Assembly: GCF_002368195.1 (NCBI RefSeq) | Contig: NZ_AP018178.1 | Span: 5,112,145 to 5,176,144, forward strand | DNA: 64,000 nt | DNA from: Calothrix sp. NIES-2100 | GTDB taxonomy: Bacteria; Cyanobacteriota; Cyanobacteriia; Cyanobacteriales; Nostocaceae | Reading direction: 5' to 3' | In this document: piece after piece, positions 43,073 to 51,488 of the stretch | How the letters are laid out: the number at the start of each line of letters is the position of its first letter | Numbering within the stretch: the first letter of the stretch is position 1 | Notes under the pieces: model-generated | Told to the model about the DNA's origin: nothing | What the model saw: only the letters and a program-made list of their open reading frames with translations | The model's database searches: none | Program-made: the position numbers and the translations under genes

Positions 43073-44653
43073 TTAAAATTCCATTGTCTGATTGATATAG
43101 ATTTCAACTTCTGTACCGGCTGGTAAAAACCAAACGTTGGTTCGCTGCATCATGTCGGAGATTGCTTGTTGATTGCGTTGGGCAATTTGCGGGACTACGG
43201 TGTTCATCCCACCTTCTAAGGCTGCTGCGATCATGTTGCGTTCTGGGTTATTAGTGCTAACCACAGTACCGCCTGCATTAGTTGTGACAACTTGGGATTC
43301 AGTCCGATTCATTAACTCGGCGGCTTTACCTAAACCACCCAAAACAAACAGTCCTATATCCATACTGGCAATGGATGATCCACGATTAGGATATTGTCTT
43401 GCTACCAGCGGTTTACCTTGGGAACCGCGAATCATGATGGCATTTGGCGGTAAGCTATTTTCAGATATTCCATTACTATCTTTAGCGATCGCTTTCACCA
43501 CATTTAGCTGTAGTAACCCTTGTTCGGAAAGAGTACGAATTTCTGTTAATAACTCCGTACCCGCAGGTATAGCAACGTTTCCATCTACACCTTTTAAAGG
43601 TTCTTGTAACCGCACGACAAATGTATTTTTGGCGGTTTCCTCGCCATTATTAGCGGCGGAATTAGAGGTTTCGCCAAATACAGCTGTGGCTAGCACAGCT
43701 TTAGCGCTACTCCCGACTGCTAAGGATTTGGAACCCTGCTTTGTTTGTTTATTTGCAATCAGAGTTGAGTCTTCTGTTGTGCTTGCATTCTGAGTTCCTG
43801 GCTCTGGGGTTGATTCAGGCTGAGGGTTAGTTGCCTGTTGCTGTATGTTGGGATTATTGGCAGTTTCAGCATTATTGACATTTGCTGTCTGTTGATTTTG
43901 GCTTACCTGACCATAACTACCTAACTTAGCTAGATTTGTCCACATTTGATAGGGATCTAGTTTAGGTTTGGGAGTTTCTTTGATTGCTGGGGGAATATCC
44001 GGTTTGACAGCTAAAAGCTGGGGTTGGGATGGTGGTAAAGGTTGAGAGGGTGGTAAAGGTAGAGAGGCGATCGCTTGTTGTGGAGGTTGCGGTACATTAA
44101 CGATGCGTTCAACTGTGACTATTTTCGGTGCGTTGCTTTTTGGCGTTTGTTTTGCGGCTATTGACTGTGGTTGAATTTGTGTATTTCTCAGTTGTTGTTG
44201 TGCTAGTTTCACCGCCTCTGCTTGTTCGGTGAGTGCTAATTTAGTTTTCAACTTTTCGATTTCTAACTCTTGCGGTGGAGATTCATTTACTATCGGCGTT
44301 TTCACTGGGGAAGTAATATTCTTCCTTTTTGGTTTTTGATTGTTGCTACTCATCATCTGAGTTAAAAACCCACCAGCAAACAGAACCACAGCGAAAGTCG
44401 CTGTACCTACTAAGCCTAATTTAGCAAAGGGATTTCCGGCAAAAGATTGCTCCGTTTTTACTTCTGATGGTTGCGAAATTTCAGGCTCTGAGATACCTGA
44501 TTCTTCTATTGTTTCATCGCGGTCAAAGGAGAATTCTCCATTTTCTAACCCGACTAATTTTGCCATTCTTAATTCCCAATCTTGAGAATCAATTTCTTCT
44601 AGTTGGCAATTCTTACTTGCAGAAATTTTTGCTGAACTTGAATAGGGAGTCAT
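43073..44653 (-). CDS. VirB10/TrbI-like protein
   Basis: A 526-residue homologue of VirB10, the T4SS protein that spans both membranes. Cytoplasmic N-terminus, one membrane helix near 77-97 (KLGLVGTATFAVVLFAGGFLT), a long Pro/Gln-rich periplasmic segment (about 100-290), then the beta-barrel domain: VAIPAGTELLTEIRT, MIRGSQGKPLVARQYPN, an antenna-like helix with AELMNRTESQ, and a final WFLPAGTEVEIYINQTMEF. These two PAGT motifs and the terminal block are diagnostic for TrbI/VirB10. It is nine bases downstream of the second VirB8-like gene, so translation is likely coupled. Confidence 0.88.
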   Translation of the reverse strand: MTPYSSSAKISASKNCQLEEIDSQDWELRMAKLVGLENGEFSFDRDETIEESGISEPEISQPSEVKTEQSFAGNPFAKLGLVGTATFAVVLFAGGFLTQMMSSNNQKPKRKNITSPVKTPIVNESPPQELEIEKLKTKLALTEQAEAVKLAQQQLRNTQIQPQSIAAKQTPKSNAPKIVTVERIVNVPQPPQQAIASLPLPPSQPLPPSQPQLLAVKPDIPPAIKETPKPKLDPYQMWTNLAKLGSYGQVSQNQQTANVNNAETANNPNIQQQATNPQPESTPEPGTQNASTTEDSTLIANKQTKQGSKSLAVGSSAKAVLATAVFGETSNSAANNGEETAKNTFVVRLQEPLKGVDGNVAIPAGTELLTEIRTLSEQGLLQLNVVKAIAKDSNGISENSLPPNAIMIRGSQGKPLVARQYPNRGSSIASMDIGLFVLGGLGKAAELMNRTESQVVTTNAGGTVVSTNNPERNMIAAALEGGMNTVVPQIAQRNQQAISDMMQRTNVWFLPAGTEVEIYINQTMEF

Positions 44654-44662
44654 AAGTACGTC

Positions 44663-45355
44663 TTAGGGTGAATTTTCCGAACAACTTTTATCTTTCATGT
44701 CACAAATCTTGTAGATTTGTAATCTAGCCGAACCTAGGCGGTAAGCAGCCTGTTGCAAAGGAATTGCAGACTGAGGTAAAGAAGTAACTTGTTCATCTGT
44801 AGCTTGGACATAAATTTGTTGATTAACGGGAATCGACTCGCCAAGTCTATCTGCACCCTGAAAAACTAATTGATGAGCAACCATTTCGACTTTCCACTTA
44901 CCCTCAGCTATTTTTTCGGGTTGAGAAATTCTCTGGATCGCTAATAGCTGCTCATCTGATTGATTGTAGTTATTTAATTTTTTATTGGGATTTAAGTTAT
45001 TAATTTTGGTTTGTAATTTGGGCTGAAAATCTTCAGTTACTAATTGAGAACTAATTTCCCAAACAGTATTTTGTGGTTGCTGCTGTGACCAAGTTAACAT
45101 TAAAGTCATTGTTTCGCCCACAAATCGCCGAATTGTTTGTTGATCTCGTTCTAAATTTTCTTGTGGGTTGACTGTAATTGCCCGACCATCAGCCAATTGT
45201 ACCAAACTTGGCAATGTTGTTTGCCGATTTAATCGCTGCAAAATCGACCAGTGAAACATCAATACCAACAAAGTTAACAGATGTACTCCCAATGTGCCAA
45301 TGGCAAACAATGGTAAGATATTAGTCTTTTTATTTTCTGTTTTCAGTATTTGCAT
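44663..45355 (-). CDS. VirB8/TraE-like protein, paralogue 2
   Basis: A 230-residue bitopic protein: a short cytoplasmic tail, one membrane helix (LFAIGTLGVHLLTLLVLMF, about 16-36), then a periplasmic domain beginning with SLVQLADGRAITVNP and RDQQTIRRFVGETMTLMLTWS. This arrangement, and the following domain with W..E.V.....F ending in strands and helices, fits VirB8/TraE inner-membrane assembly proteins (an NTF2-like fold). It aligns by eye with the preceding gene (45359-46183), so the two are paralogues. It ends with a cysteine pair (ICDMKDKSC). Three bases separate it from the upstream gene. Confidence 0.65.
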   Translation of the reverse strand: MQILKTENKKTNILPLFAIGTLGVHLLTLLVLMFHWSILQRLNRQTTLPSLVQLADGRAITVNPQENLERDQQTIRRFVGETMTLMLTWSQQQPQNTVWEISSQLVTEDFQPKLQTKINNLNPNKKLNNYNQSDEQLLAIQRISQPEKIAEGKWKVEMVAHQLVFQGADRLGESIPVNQQIYVQATDEQVTSLPQSAIPLQQAAYRLGSARLQIYKICDMKDKSCSENSP

Positions 45356-45358
45356 TGT

Positions 45359-46183
45359 TTATCTAGTAAAATTGCCAGATTTTTGTTCGGTTTCACATTG
45401 AGTTGATTTTGCTCCTTCCAAATTATCATACTTATCAATTAAACATAAATTCCGCATCTCATAAATTTCTAATCTCTCAGCCCGCACCAAATAAATTGCT
45501 TTTTGTAAAACTGTTAGTTGTTCAGATTGGGGATAATCAAAGTAATCTACTGCTTGCACCAATATATCTTTATTAAAAGGAACAATTAACTTTTTGCCAT
45601 CAGCTTTTTTAGTTTGAATCAAGTCAGCTACCATCCCCACTTGCCATTTACCTGGTGAAATTTCTTTCGGGGGATAAACCCGTTTAATTACTAATTGTCC
45701 TGAGATAATTTGTTGCGGATTATTGGCGAAAACTTCTGGTGGTGTCATCAGCGCAATTTGACCTAAAAACCCTTTGCGGAAATCTTCAGCAAAGGCAAAA
45801 CTAGCTATCCAACTACTAGTAGTCACTTTTTGACTACCACCATTGGGGGTTTTAATTAGTATTCCCAAATCTGGTTTAGGCTTACCAAATTCTTCCAGGG
45901 ATTGTGGCGGTAAAGTTCCTGACCAGTCAAAGATTAATGTCATCGTTTTACTAATGAATTGGCGAATTGCTTCGCTATCTCTAACTAAATCATCACCAGA
46001 ATCAACAGCTTTACCATCAACCATCTGCACAAAATTCGGCTGTTTTCTCACACTCAGTTGGCGAATATTCAAGCCTTGGGCGATTAAAAACAGCAACAGT
46101 AATAGCTGCAATCCAAAAGTAGCGATCGCAAAAATTGTTAAAATACTGGCAGTACGTTGTTTTTTCTCTAATAACCGTACCAT
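45359..46183 (-). CDS. VirB8/TraE-like protein, paralogue 1
   Basis: A 274-residue bitopic protein with one membrane helix (SILTIFAIATFGLQLLLLLF, about 13-35) and a periplasmic domain. The block NFVQMVDGKAVDSGDD followed by RDSEAIRQFISKTMTLIFDWS matches the next gene's SLVQLADGRA / RDQQTIRRFVGETMTL block, so this is the first of two tandem paralogues. It has an extra insertion (PDLGILIKTPNGGSQ) and a C-terminal LVRAERLEIYEMRNLC motif matching the partner's RLGSARLQIYKIC. The ATG directly follows the stop of the VirB6-like gene with no spacer, so translation is probably coupled. Confidence 0.65.
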   Translation of the reverse strand: MVRLLEKKQRTASILTIFAIATFGLQLLLLLFLIAQGLNIRQLSVRKQPNFVQMVDGKAVDSGDDLVRDSEAIRQFISKTMTLIFDWSGTLPPQSLEEFGKPKPDLGILIKTPNGGSQKVTTSSWIASFAFAEDFRKGFLGQIALMTPPEVFANNPQQIISGQLVIKRVYPPKEISPGKWQVGMVADLIQTKKADGKKLIVPFNKDILVQAVDYFDYPQSEQLTVLQKAIYLVRAERLEIYEMRNLCLIDKYDNLEGAKSTQCETEQKSGNFTR

Positions 46184-47230
46184 TTATACCCTCTCTTTCA
46201 CCCAAGAAGCTGTATTCCCAATCGCATTAAAAACTGCAAATCCTCCCGCCGCTGCTACTAATAAAGATAAAATCGGTGCTAAAATTCCTAAGAAAATCAT
46301 GAACCACATTAAATCAGGGTCAGCATTGGGATCTTGGGCTGGGCCATTCACAATCACAGCAGCAGTTAACACAGCAATAATATTGAATGAAATTTTGGCA
46401 ATCCCTAAAGATATAAACCCAGTCAGCCATGCAAAAATCGGTTTACCTGCTACTGGTAGTAAGGAACCACCCACCGCTAAAGGCCCTAAAGCTGCTATCA
46501 GCAACATCGTCGCCTCGATTAAATTTTGAAAAGCATATTGTAAGGAAACTAAAAAGTTTTTTATACTAGTTTGTACCGTAGAACCTAACAATGCATTAAA
46601 AGAACCTTCCGAGATATATCCTGTGCCATAGCTAATCTGATTTACCTTATTTTCTAAGCGTTCAATCCAGACTTTATTACCATATAAATTTTTATATTCT
46701 TGCCAGAGATTATTAATTTTTTCTGATGCTTTAGTAAAGCATTGAGATTGTTGTTCACCATTCAAAGATTGACAAGGACGTAGTAAAGCACCAGCCACCT
46801 CTTCCGCCACACTCATATTTAGCGCCTGCTGATAAACCGAGTTAGCATCTGCTGTGGCGATTACTTGCTGATTTACCGAATTGATAAAGTTGCGTACCCC
46901 TAAAGTCAAACTAGAAAGAATACTGCCATCTCCAGAATTATTTAACAAAATCACCACCACAAACGGCCATATCATAGATGATATGGGACGAGAAAATTCA
47001 CCTTCTAGGACATCTTTCAACCATTGCATGAGGAAAAATAATAAAGTTCCCACCGCAAAAAATATACCTAAATTTGTTAAAGCGCCATAAATATTTTCAC
47101 TGGGATTTTTTTGTAATAAATCTAGCCATTGATTCTCCCAGCTTTCGGCAATACTTTGGGCAGTTGTCGCGCCATTGCCGATAAATTCTCTAATGCCTGT
47201 ATCCGCAGGAACTTGTAAAATATACTGCAT
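46184..47230 (-). CDS. VirB6/TrbL-like polytopic membrane protein
   Basis: A 348-residue inner-membrane protein with five or six helices: near 50-70 (LGIFFAVGTLLFFLMQWL), 85-100 (MIWPFVVVILLN), 230-260 (LIEATMLLIAALGPLAVGGS), 265-295 (FAWLTGFISLGIAKISFNII), 310-340 (LMWFMIFLGILAPILSLLV), with a large periplasmic loop (about 105-220) containing two cysteines. This topology and the conserved Gly/Pro-rich central helix fit the VirB6/TrbL channel component. It starts directly downstream of a spacer that carries a doubled small dispersed repeat. Confidence 0.7.
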   Translation of the reverse strand: MQYILQVPADTGIREFIGNGATTAQSIAESWENQWLDLLQKNPSENIYGALTNLGIFFAVGTLLFFLMQWLKDVLEGEFSRPISSMIWPFVVVILLNNSGDGSILSSLTLGVRNFINSVNQQVIATADANSVYQQALNMSVAEEVAGALLRPCQSLNGEQQSQCFTKASEKINNLWQEYKNLYGNKVWIERLENKVNQISYGTGYISEGSFNALLGSTVQTSIKNFLVSLQYAFQNLIEATMLLIAALGPLAVGGSLLPVAGKPIFAWLTGFISLGIAKISFNIIAVLTAAVIVNGPAQDPNADPDLMWFMIFLGILAPILSLLVAAAGGFAVFNAIGNTASWVKERV

Positions 47231-47260
47231 TTTAAGGTTTAAATTAGGGCATGGGGCATG

Positions 47261-47394
47261 GGGCTTCTCTGCGAGACGCTGCGCGTAGCTTGCTTCCCGT
47301 AGGGTACGACTTCGCTCAGCCTACCAGGAATTGGGCATTGGGCTTCTCTGCGAGACGCTGCGCGTAGCTTGCTTCCCGTAGGGTACGACTTCGC
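47261..47394. repeat. Direct duplication of a 55-bp small dispersed repeat
   Basis: A 55-bp sequence beginning GGGCTTCTCTGCGAGACGCT occurs at 47261-47315 and again identically at 47340-47394, each followed by CTCAGCCTACCAGG (immediately in copy 1; after about 18 bases in copy 2). It is inserted between the VirB5-like and VirB6-like genes of the operon. A related core is at 16158. Confidence 0.9.
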
Positions 47395-47482
47395 GATAGT
47401 TGAGCGTAGTCGAAACTCAGCCTACCAGGTATTGGGCATTGGGCAACTGACAAATGACAAATGACAAATGACAAATGACTAT

Positions 47483-48274
47483 TCACTTTTTAATTTCCTT
47501 CCTCCCAAATAAATCCATTTGCGAAGTTGTGCGTAACAGCCTTGCAGCTTCCGCCGATGAATCAACTCGCCGCGCCCGATTGTTTTCTTCCATTTGTTGA
47601 GAAATGCTGGCTAAATTTAAGTTAGAATATTGCATAAAATGGTTGACTTGCATCGTCTGAGCTAGGGTTTCTCCTGCAATTTTGGATTGCTGACTTTGAA
47701 TTTTGAGAGTTTTTAGTTGTAAATCAGATTGACCACTGAATAACGAACCTAAACCCGGAATACTTGCAGCACCTGCTTGAGTGAGTTGTGATGGTAAGCC
47801 ATTAAGAATACTTTGATAGCTTTGATCTGCCTCTTGTGCGATTTGAGCAATATTTTCTAGAGTGTCTTGAGTTTCTTGTAACTTGAGTTTTGTTCTAATT
47901 TGTCCATTTTTACCCAAAACACTGGCTACAGAACTGCGAGTAACTAGGCGATTAATTTCATTAGTAGCGACTGTAGATTTGAGCGCCGGATTATTATCGA
48001 ATTTATCTGAGATGGAATTGACAATCACCACATTTCCTAACCTATCTCCCGCTGCGACTGGATTGGGTAAGTTCAACTGTCCTGTAGATTCATTAATTGC
48101 ATTTTGAGACTGCATTTCTACAGGCTTTAATGTGGTGCTTAAATTATTTTTGAGATAGTTTTGTAATTCGGCGGAGTAGGATTGAAAATCAACTAAAACA
48201 TTGCCTAATTCTGCCATTGCTGGTAGTGTTACTAGCAATCCTAAACCGAGGGTAAAAATAATAGTTTTTTTCAT
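47483..48274 (-). CDS. VirB5/TrbJ-like exported protein
   Basis: A 263-residue exported protein with a signal peptide (MKKTIIFTLGLGLLVTLPAMA, cut near 21). The mature part is almost entirely helical, with QETQDTLENIAQIAQEADQS and LKTLKIQSQQSKIAGETLAQ, then a C-terminal amphipathic region. The layout (signal peptide, long three-helix core, position next to VirB4 and VirB6) matches VirB5/TrbJ minor-pilus or assembly proteins, but primary sequence identity is weak in that family, so the call rests mainly on context. A spacer of 130 bp with pyrimidine-rich repeats separates it from the VirB4-like gene. Confidence 0.6.
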   Translation of the reverse strand: MKKTIIFTLGLGLLVTLPAMAELGNVLVDFQSYSAELQNYLKNNLSTTLKPVEMQSQNAINESTGQLNLPNPVAAGDRLGNVVIVNSISDKFDNNPALKSTVATNEINRLVTRSSVASVLGKNGQIRTKLKLQETQDTLENIAQIAQEADQSYQSILNGLPSQLTQAGAASIPGLGSLFSGQSDLQLKTLKIQSQQSKIAGETLAQTMQVNHFMQYSNLNLASISQQMEENNRARRVDSSAEAARLLRTTSQMDLFGRKEIKK

Positions 48275-48404
48275 AGGTTTGTTATTTGTCAGTTGTCAGT
48301 TGTTAGTTGTCATTTGTCATTTGTTTTTCACTGTGTCCCTGCGTCTCCCTCATCCTCCTTGTCCCCCTTGTCCCCCTTGTCCCCCTTGTCCCTTCCCCTA
48401 CCTC

Positions 48405-51149
48405 TCAACTCCCGCGCAATGAGGCTACTAATTGACGCGCAAATACAGAAATTGCTTCATATTTATCTCGGTGTCGTTGCATTGATTGTTGGCGTGCAGA
48501 TTGTTCGTGGGGATTGTTAGCAACTACAGCCAATTGTTCGTAACCTGGGTAGTAGCGACAGAATGTATAAATCCCGTTATCATCTAGCAACCACTGGCTA
48601 TAAATCCCCTCTTTGCGAGGGAAGAAGCTTTCGGAAGCATTACGGGCGATAATTTCTTTGGGATATTTCAAGATATCGACAAAACTATCCACCGCTACTG
48701 GCTGAATTCGACCGATTAATCTGGTGGTGAGGTTTTGTAAAATTTTCGATGCAGCTTTGGATTTGGCGATGGTATCGGGGTCTTGTGCAGATAAAATGAC
48801 GCGAATCCCCGCTTTTGCACCGTTAGCACAAATTCTGCCGACTAAATTGGCGATTTGGTCAAATTCAAACAAAATTGGGGCTTCATCAATAAAGAATATC
48901 GAGGCGGGACTGCTGAGGGCGCGGCGTAAGGCGGCGGAGTAAGCACTCAAGGAAAGTACGGCTGCATCTTCGCTATCGGAGAGGTTGCGCAGTGCAAATA
49001 CTAAAAGTTTGGCATCTGTGCGGAAGCTGGATGGGGCGGAAATGGCTTGTCCGACGCGACTAGAAAGCCAAAATCGCAAGCGTAGCTGAATTTGACTCAA
49101 TGCATCTTCAACTCTGCTGCTAAGGGAGTCGAGTTCTAAATGTTCTGGGGAACAGAAATAGAGGAAATCTTTGAGAGTTGGGGTTTTTTGCCAAGCTAGA
49201 GAACCAAAACCCCCGTCCATTGCATCTTGATAACGCTGTTTGATACCGCGATCGCTAAAAAATGCCGCTAATGCTAAATTTATTAAGGAGCGTACAGTTT
49301 GTCCTAGCAGTGGGCTTTCTGTGGCTGACCCCAATACCATTGTCAGCAAAGCTGATTCCAAGAATGCGGTATAATCAAGCATTCTGTCCCGTTGTTCTTC
49401 TTCACTTAAAGAACGCAAATCTGGCTGCTCAAATAAGTTATTCGATTGTTTAGAAATATCAAAGTAGGCTCCATTCTCCTCCATGAATTCTGTATAATCT
49501 GTGAAGGTGGATGTGCCATCGGGTTTCGGAAAGTCTAAGGCGACCACCGGAATATTATGAGCTAAAGCTTGGGTTAAAATTCCCGACACCAACACCGATT
49601 TTCCGGCTCTGGTTGTGGCAAATAATGCTAAATTTTTGTGTTGGGTAAATAAATCTAAATGTATCGGTGTACCCCCTTCCGAGGCAATTAATTCAAAGCC
49701 TTGACTATCACCTTTTCTAGTTAATACCAAAGGCATTAATCCGGGAACTTCGCTAGTTAAATATAACTGTCGCCGATTAAAGGGTTTGACTAATAAACCT
49801 TCCCAAACTATCGGCAACGATTGTAACCAAATCTTCCAAGCATATTCGGTTTCTCTAATTACCTTGGCTGGGCGTTGAAAACAGTTTTCAATATATCTTG
49901 TGGCTGCATCCAATTGTTCAACACTAGAACGATGGACGAACATAGCTATCCCTGTATATATAGGTACGGCTCCTTCAAACAATTGTTCTTGGGCTGCTAC
50001 GGATTTCTTTAATTTTAATTGGGCATTGACATCAATTGTTCTACTTTTTTCTTGAGCCATGAGGGCTGTCATATTTGACTGCTTCAGGACTCGTTGTAAG
50101 GTAGTCTTTACTAATGCCGGATTTGCGGCTGTTAACTGACAAAATATCTCTGTATCTACTACAGTTTCTCTGGATAATACTTCCCATAAATAGCGCAGTT
50201 GGGAGGATTTATTTGCCCAGCCACCGGGTTTATCTAAAAATGTGAGTGCGCCAATATAGCGATTGTTGACATTCACCCACCGCCTGTCTGCACAAGGAAC
50301 ACCAGATTCCATCAGTAAGGTGGTACTGTGAATATTCTCGACTAAAAGTTTCGTACTCGGCAAGTCGGAATAAACTTGTTCGTGCAGTCCGCTTTCATCT
50401 AAGGTGAGCAATTGGGGAATCTCTATCGGGGGCGTATCGTTAAATCTTCTCCAGATTTCTCCCCATAGTTGTGTGGCGGTTAATGGCTTAATATCTAAGC
50501 CCATTTTGTTAGATAACAGTTGTTCCCAACGACTAAAACCTTGTTTATAGGCGTTGGTAATTACGGTTTCTAGGCGCTGGTTTTCTACTTCGGCAATATC
50601 CCCTTTAAATTTCAACCACCAAGCTTCGGTTCTGGCTAAAAATTTCTCAATTACATCATCTGCATTGGCAGCATTTGGTTCCACGGTGTATGTGACATAA
50701 ATCCGCAGAAATTTTGGTTTGCGAATCCCGGAATTTGTCAATTCTTTAGTTCTGGCTCGTTCTGCCATTAACAAGTATTTGATATCCCGAGAACTGCTAT
50801 TTCTGGCTAAATCGGCTAATTCTTGTTGTCGTTCTTTGTCGTCAATAAATGACCCCAAATGCAACGTCATTTTTTCGCCGCTGGGGATGTCTTTTAATCC
50901 GGCTTCGATGTTGTCAAAAATTGTATCGATTTGTTCTCTTCTCAAGGTGCTATGAATGCCACGACATTCAAACCCAAACACAAAGCAAAATCTATCTTTT
51001 TGGTTGCCTTTGGTTAAAATATAAGCGCCGATATCTCGTCTATTAAAGGAGACGCGCAGCATTGTGGCTAGGTGTAAGGCATCTTCAAACGGTGTTAACC
51101 TGGCGTTGCCGGCGGTACCGATGCTTTGTTTTCCGATTTTTTGCTTCAT
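48405..51149 (-). CDS. VirB4/TraC-like ATPase
   Basis: A 914-residue cytoplasmic ATPase, the motor of the T4SS-like machine. The N-terminal half (about 1-450) is the CagE/TrbE-type domain. The ATPase domain shows Walker A ATTRAGKSVLVSG (about 513), preceded by HLDLFTQHKNLALF, and Walker B SIFFIDEAPILF (about 753), with ILSAQDPDTIAKSK as sensor region and a C-terminal helical part. All main motifs appear intact, so it should be active. ATG 51149 lies 65 bases inside the upstream gene, a sign of translational coupling. No second ATPase (VirB11 or VirD4) is seen in the window. Confidence 0.88.
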   Translation of the reverse strand: MKQKIGKQSIGTAGNARLTPFEDALHLATMLRVSFNRRDIGAYILTKGNQKDRFCFVFGFECRGIHSTLRREQIDTIFDNIEAGLKDIPSGEKMTLHLGSFIDDKERQQELADLARNSSSRDIKYLLMAERARTKELTNSGIRKPKFLRIYVTYTVEPNAANADDVIEKFLARTEAWWLKFKGDIAEVENQRLETVITNAYKQGFSRWEQLLSNKMGLDIKPLTATQLWGEIWRRFNDTPPIEIPQLLTLDESGLHEQVYSDLPSTKLLVENIHSTTLLMESGVPCADRRWVNVNNRYIGALTFLDKPGGWANKSSQLRYLWEVLSRETVVDTEIFCQLTAANPALVKTTLQRVLKQSNMTALMAQEKSRTIDVNAQLKLKKSVAAQEQLFEGAVPIYTGIAMFVHRSSVEQLDAATRYIENCFQRPAKVIRETEYAWKIWLQSLPIVWEGLLVKPFNRRQLYLTSEVPGLMPLVLTRKGDSQGFELIASEGGTPIHLDLFTQHKNLALFATTRAGKSVLVSGILTQALAHNIPVVALDFPKPDGTSTFTDYTEFMEENGAYFDISKQSNNLFEQPDLRSLSEEEQRDRMLDYTAFLESALLTMVLGSATESPLLGQTVRSLINLALAAFFSDRGIKQRYQDAMDGGFGSLAWQKTPTLKDFLYFCSPEHLELDSLSSRVEDALSQIQLRLRFWLSSRVGQAISAPSSFRTDAKLLVFALRNLSDSEDAAVLSLSAYSAALRRALSSPASIFFIDEAPILFEFDQIANLVGRICANGAKAGIRVILSAQDPDTIAKSKAASKILQNLTTRLIGRIQPVAVDSFVDILKYPKEIIARNASESFFPRKEGIYSQWLLDDNGIYTFCRYYPGYEQLAVVANNPHEQSARQQSMQRHRDKYEAISVFARQLVASLRGS

Positions 51150-51474
51150 GATTTACTTCCAACAAGCTTTGATAACGTGCAAAGCCTCTTGTCCATGCAG
51201 GAACACCAATAAATTTACTTAAAAAGCTCCAACTTCTACCACCAGTTAAGATCCACCAGGTTGCCATTCCCCAAGCGGCGATTAGGAATGTCCACATCCA
51301 TTTTTTAAATTCATCTTGAAATAGTCCGCCAAAGATGCCGTTAATTATAAAATAGGCTGCTAGGGCAATGACTGTCCACGGTAAGATTTGATCTGCTGGT
51401 ATGGGGCCGAGGGATGGTTGAGAGCCTAAAATTTGATTGACTGGACGAAAGTCTTTGTCTGGTTCTTGAGACAT
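51085..51474 (-). CDS. VirB3-like small membrane protein
   Basis: A 129-residue membrane protein with two helices (ILPWTVIALAAYFIINGIFG, about 30-50; WMWTFLIAAWGMATWWILTG, about 60-80), then a soluble basic tail (about 95-129, rich in Arg and Lys) whose coding DNA overlaps the first 65 bases of the VirB4-like gene. Size, topology and position directly upstream of virB4 fit VirB3, which often is fused or coupled to VirB4; sequence-level evidence is weak. The start is ATG 51474; a GTG codon precedes it at 51477. It is the second gene of the operon, 14 bases after the pilin-like gene. Confidence 0.6.
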   Translation of the reverse strand: MSQEPDKDFRPVNQILGSQPSLGPIPADQILPWTVIALAAYFIINGIFGGLFQDEFKKWMWTFLIAAWGMATWWILTGGRSWSFLSKFIGVPAWTRGFARYQSLLEVNHEAKNRKTKHRYRRQRQVNTV

Positions 51475-51488
51475 CACAAATCGCTCAA

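Noticed and set aside
43173..43793. 206-codon plus-strand frame opposite the VirB10 gene
   Set aside because: Antisense shadow of a strongly supported gene.
45843..46529. 228-codon plus-strand frame opposite the VirB8/VirB6-like genes
   Set aside because: It is antisense to two well-supported genes and has no recognisable domain.
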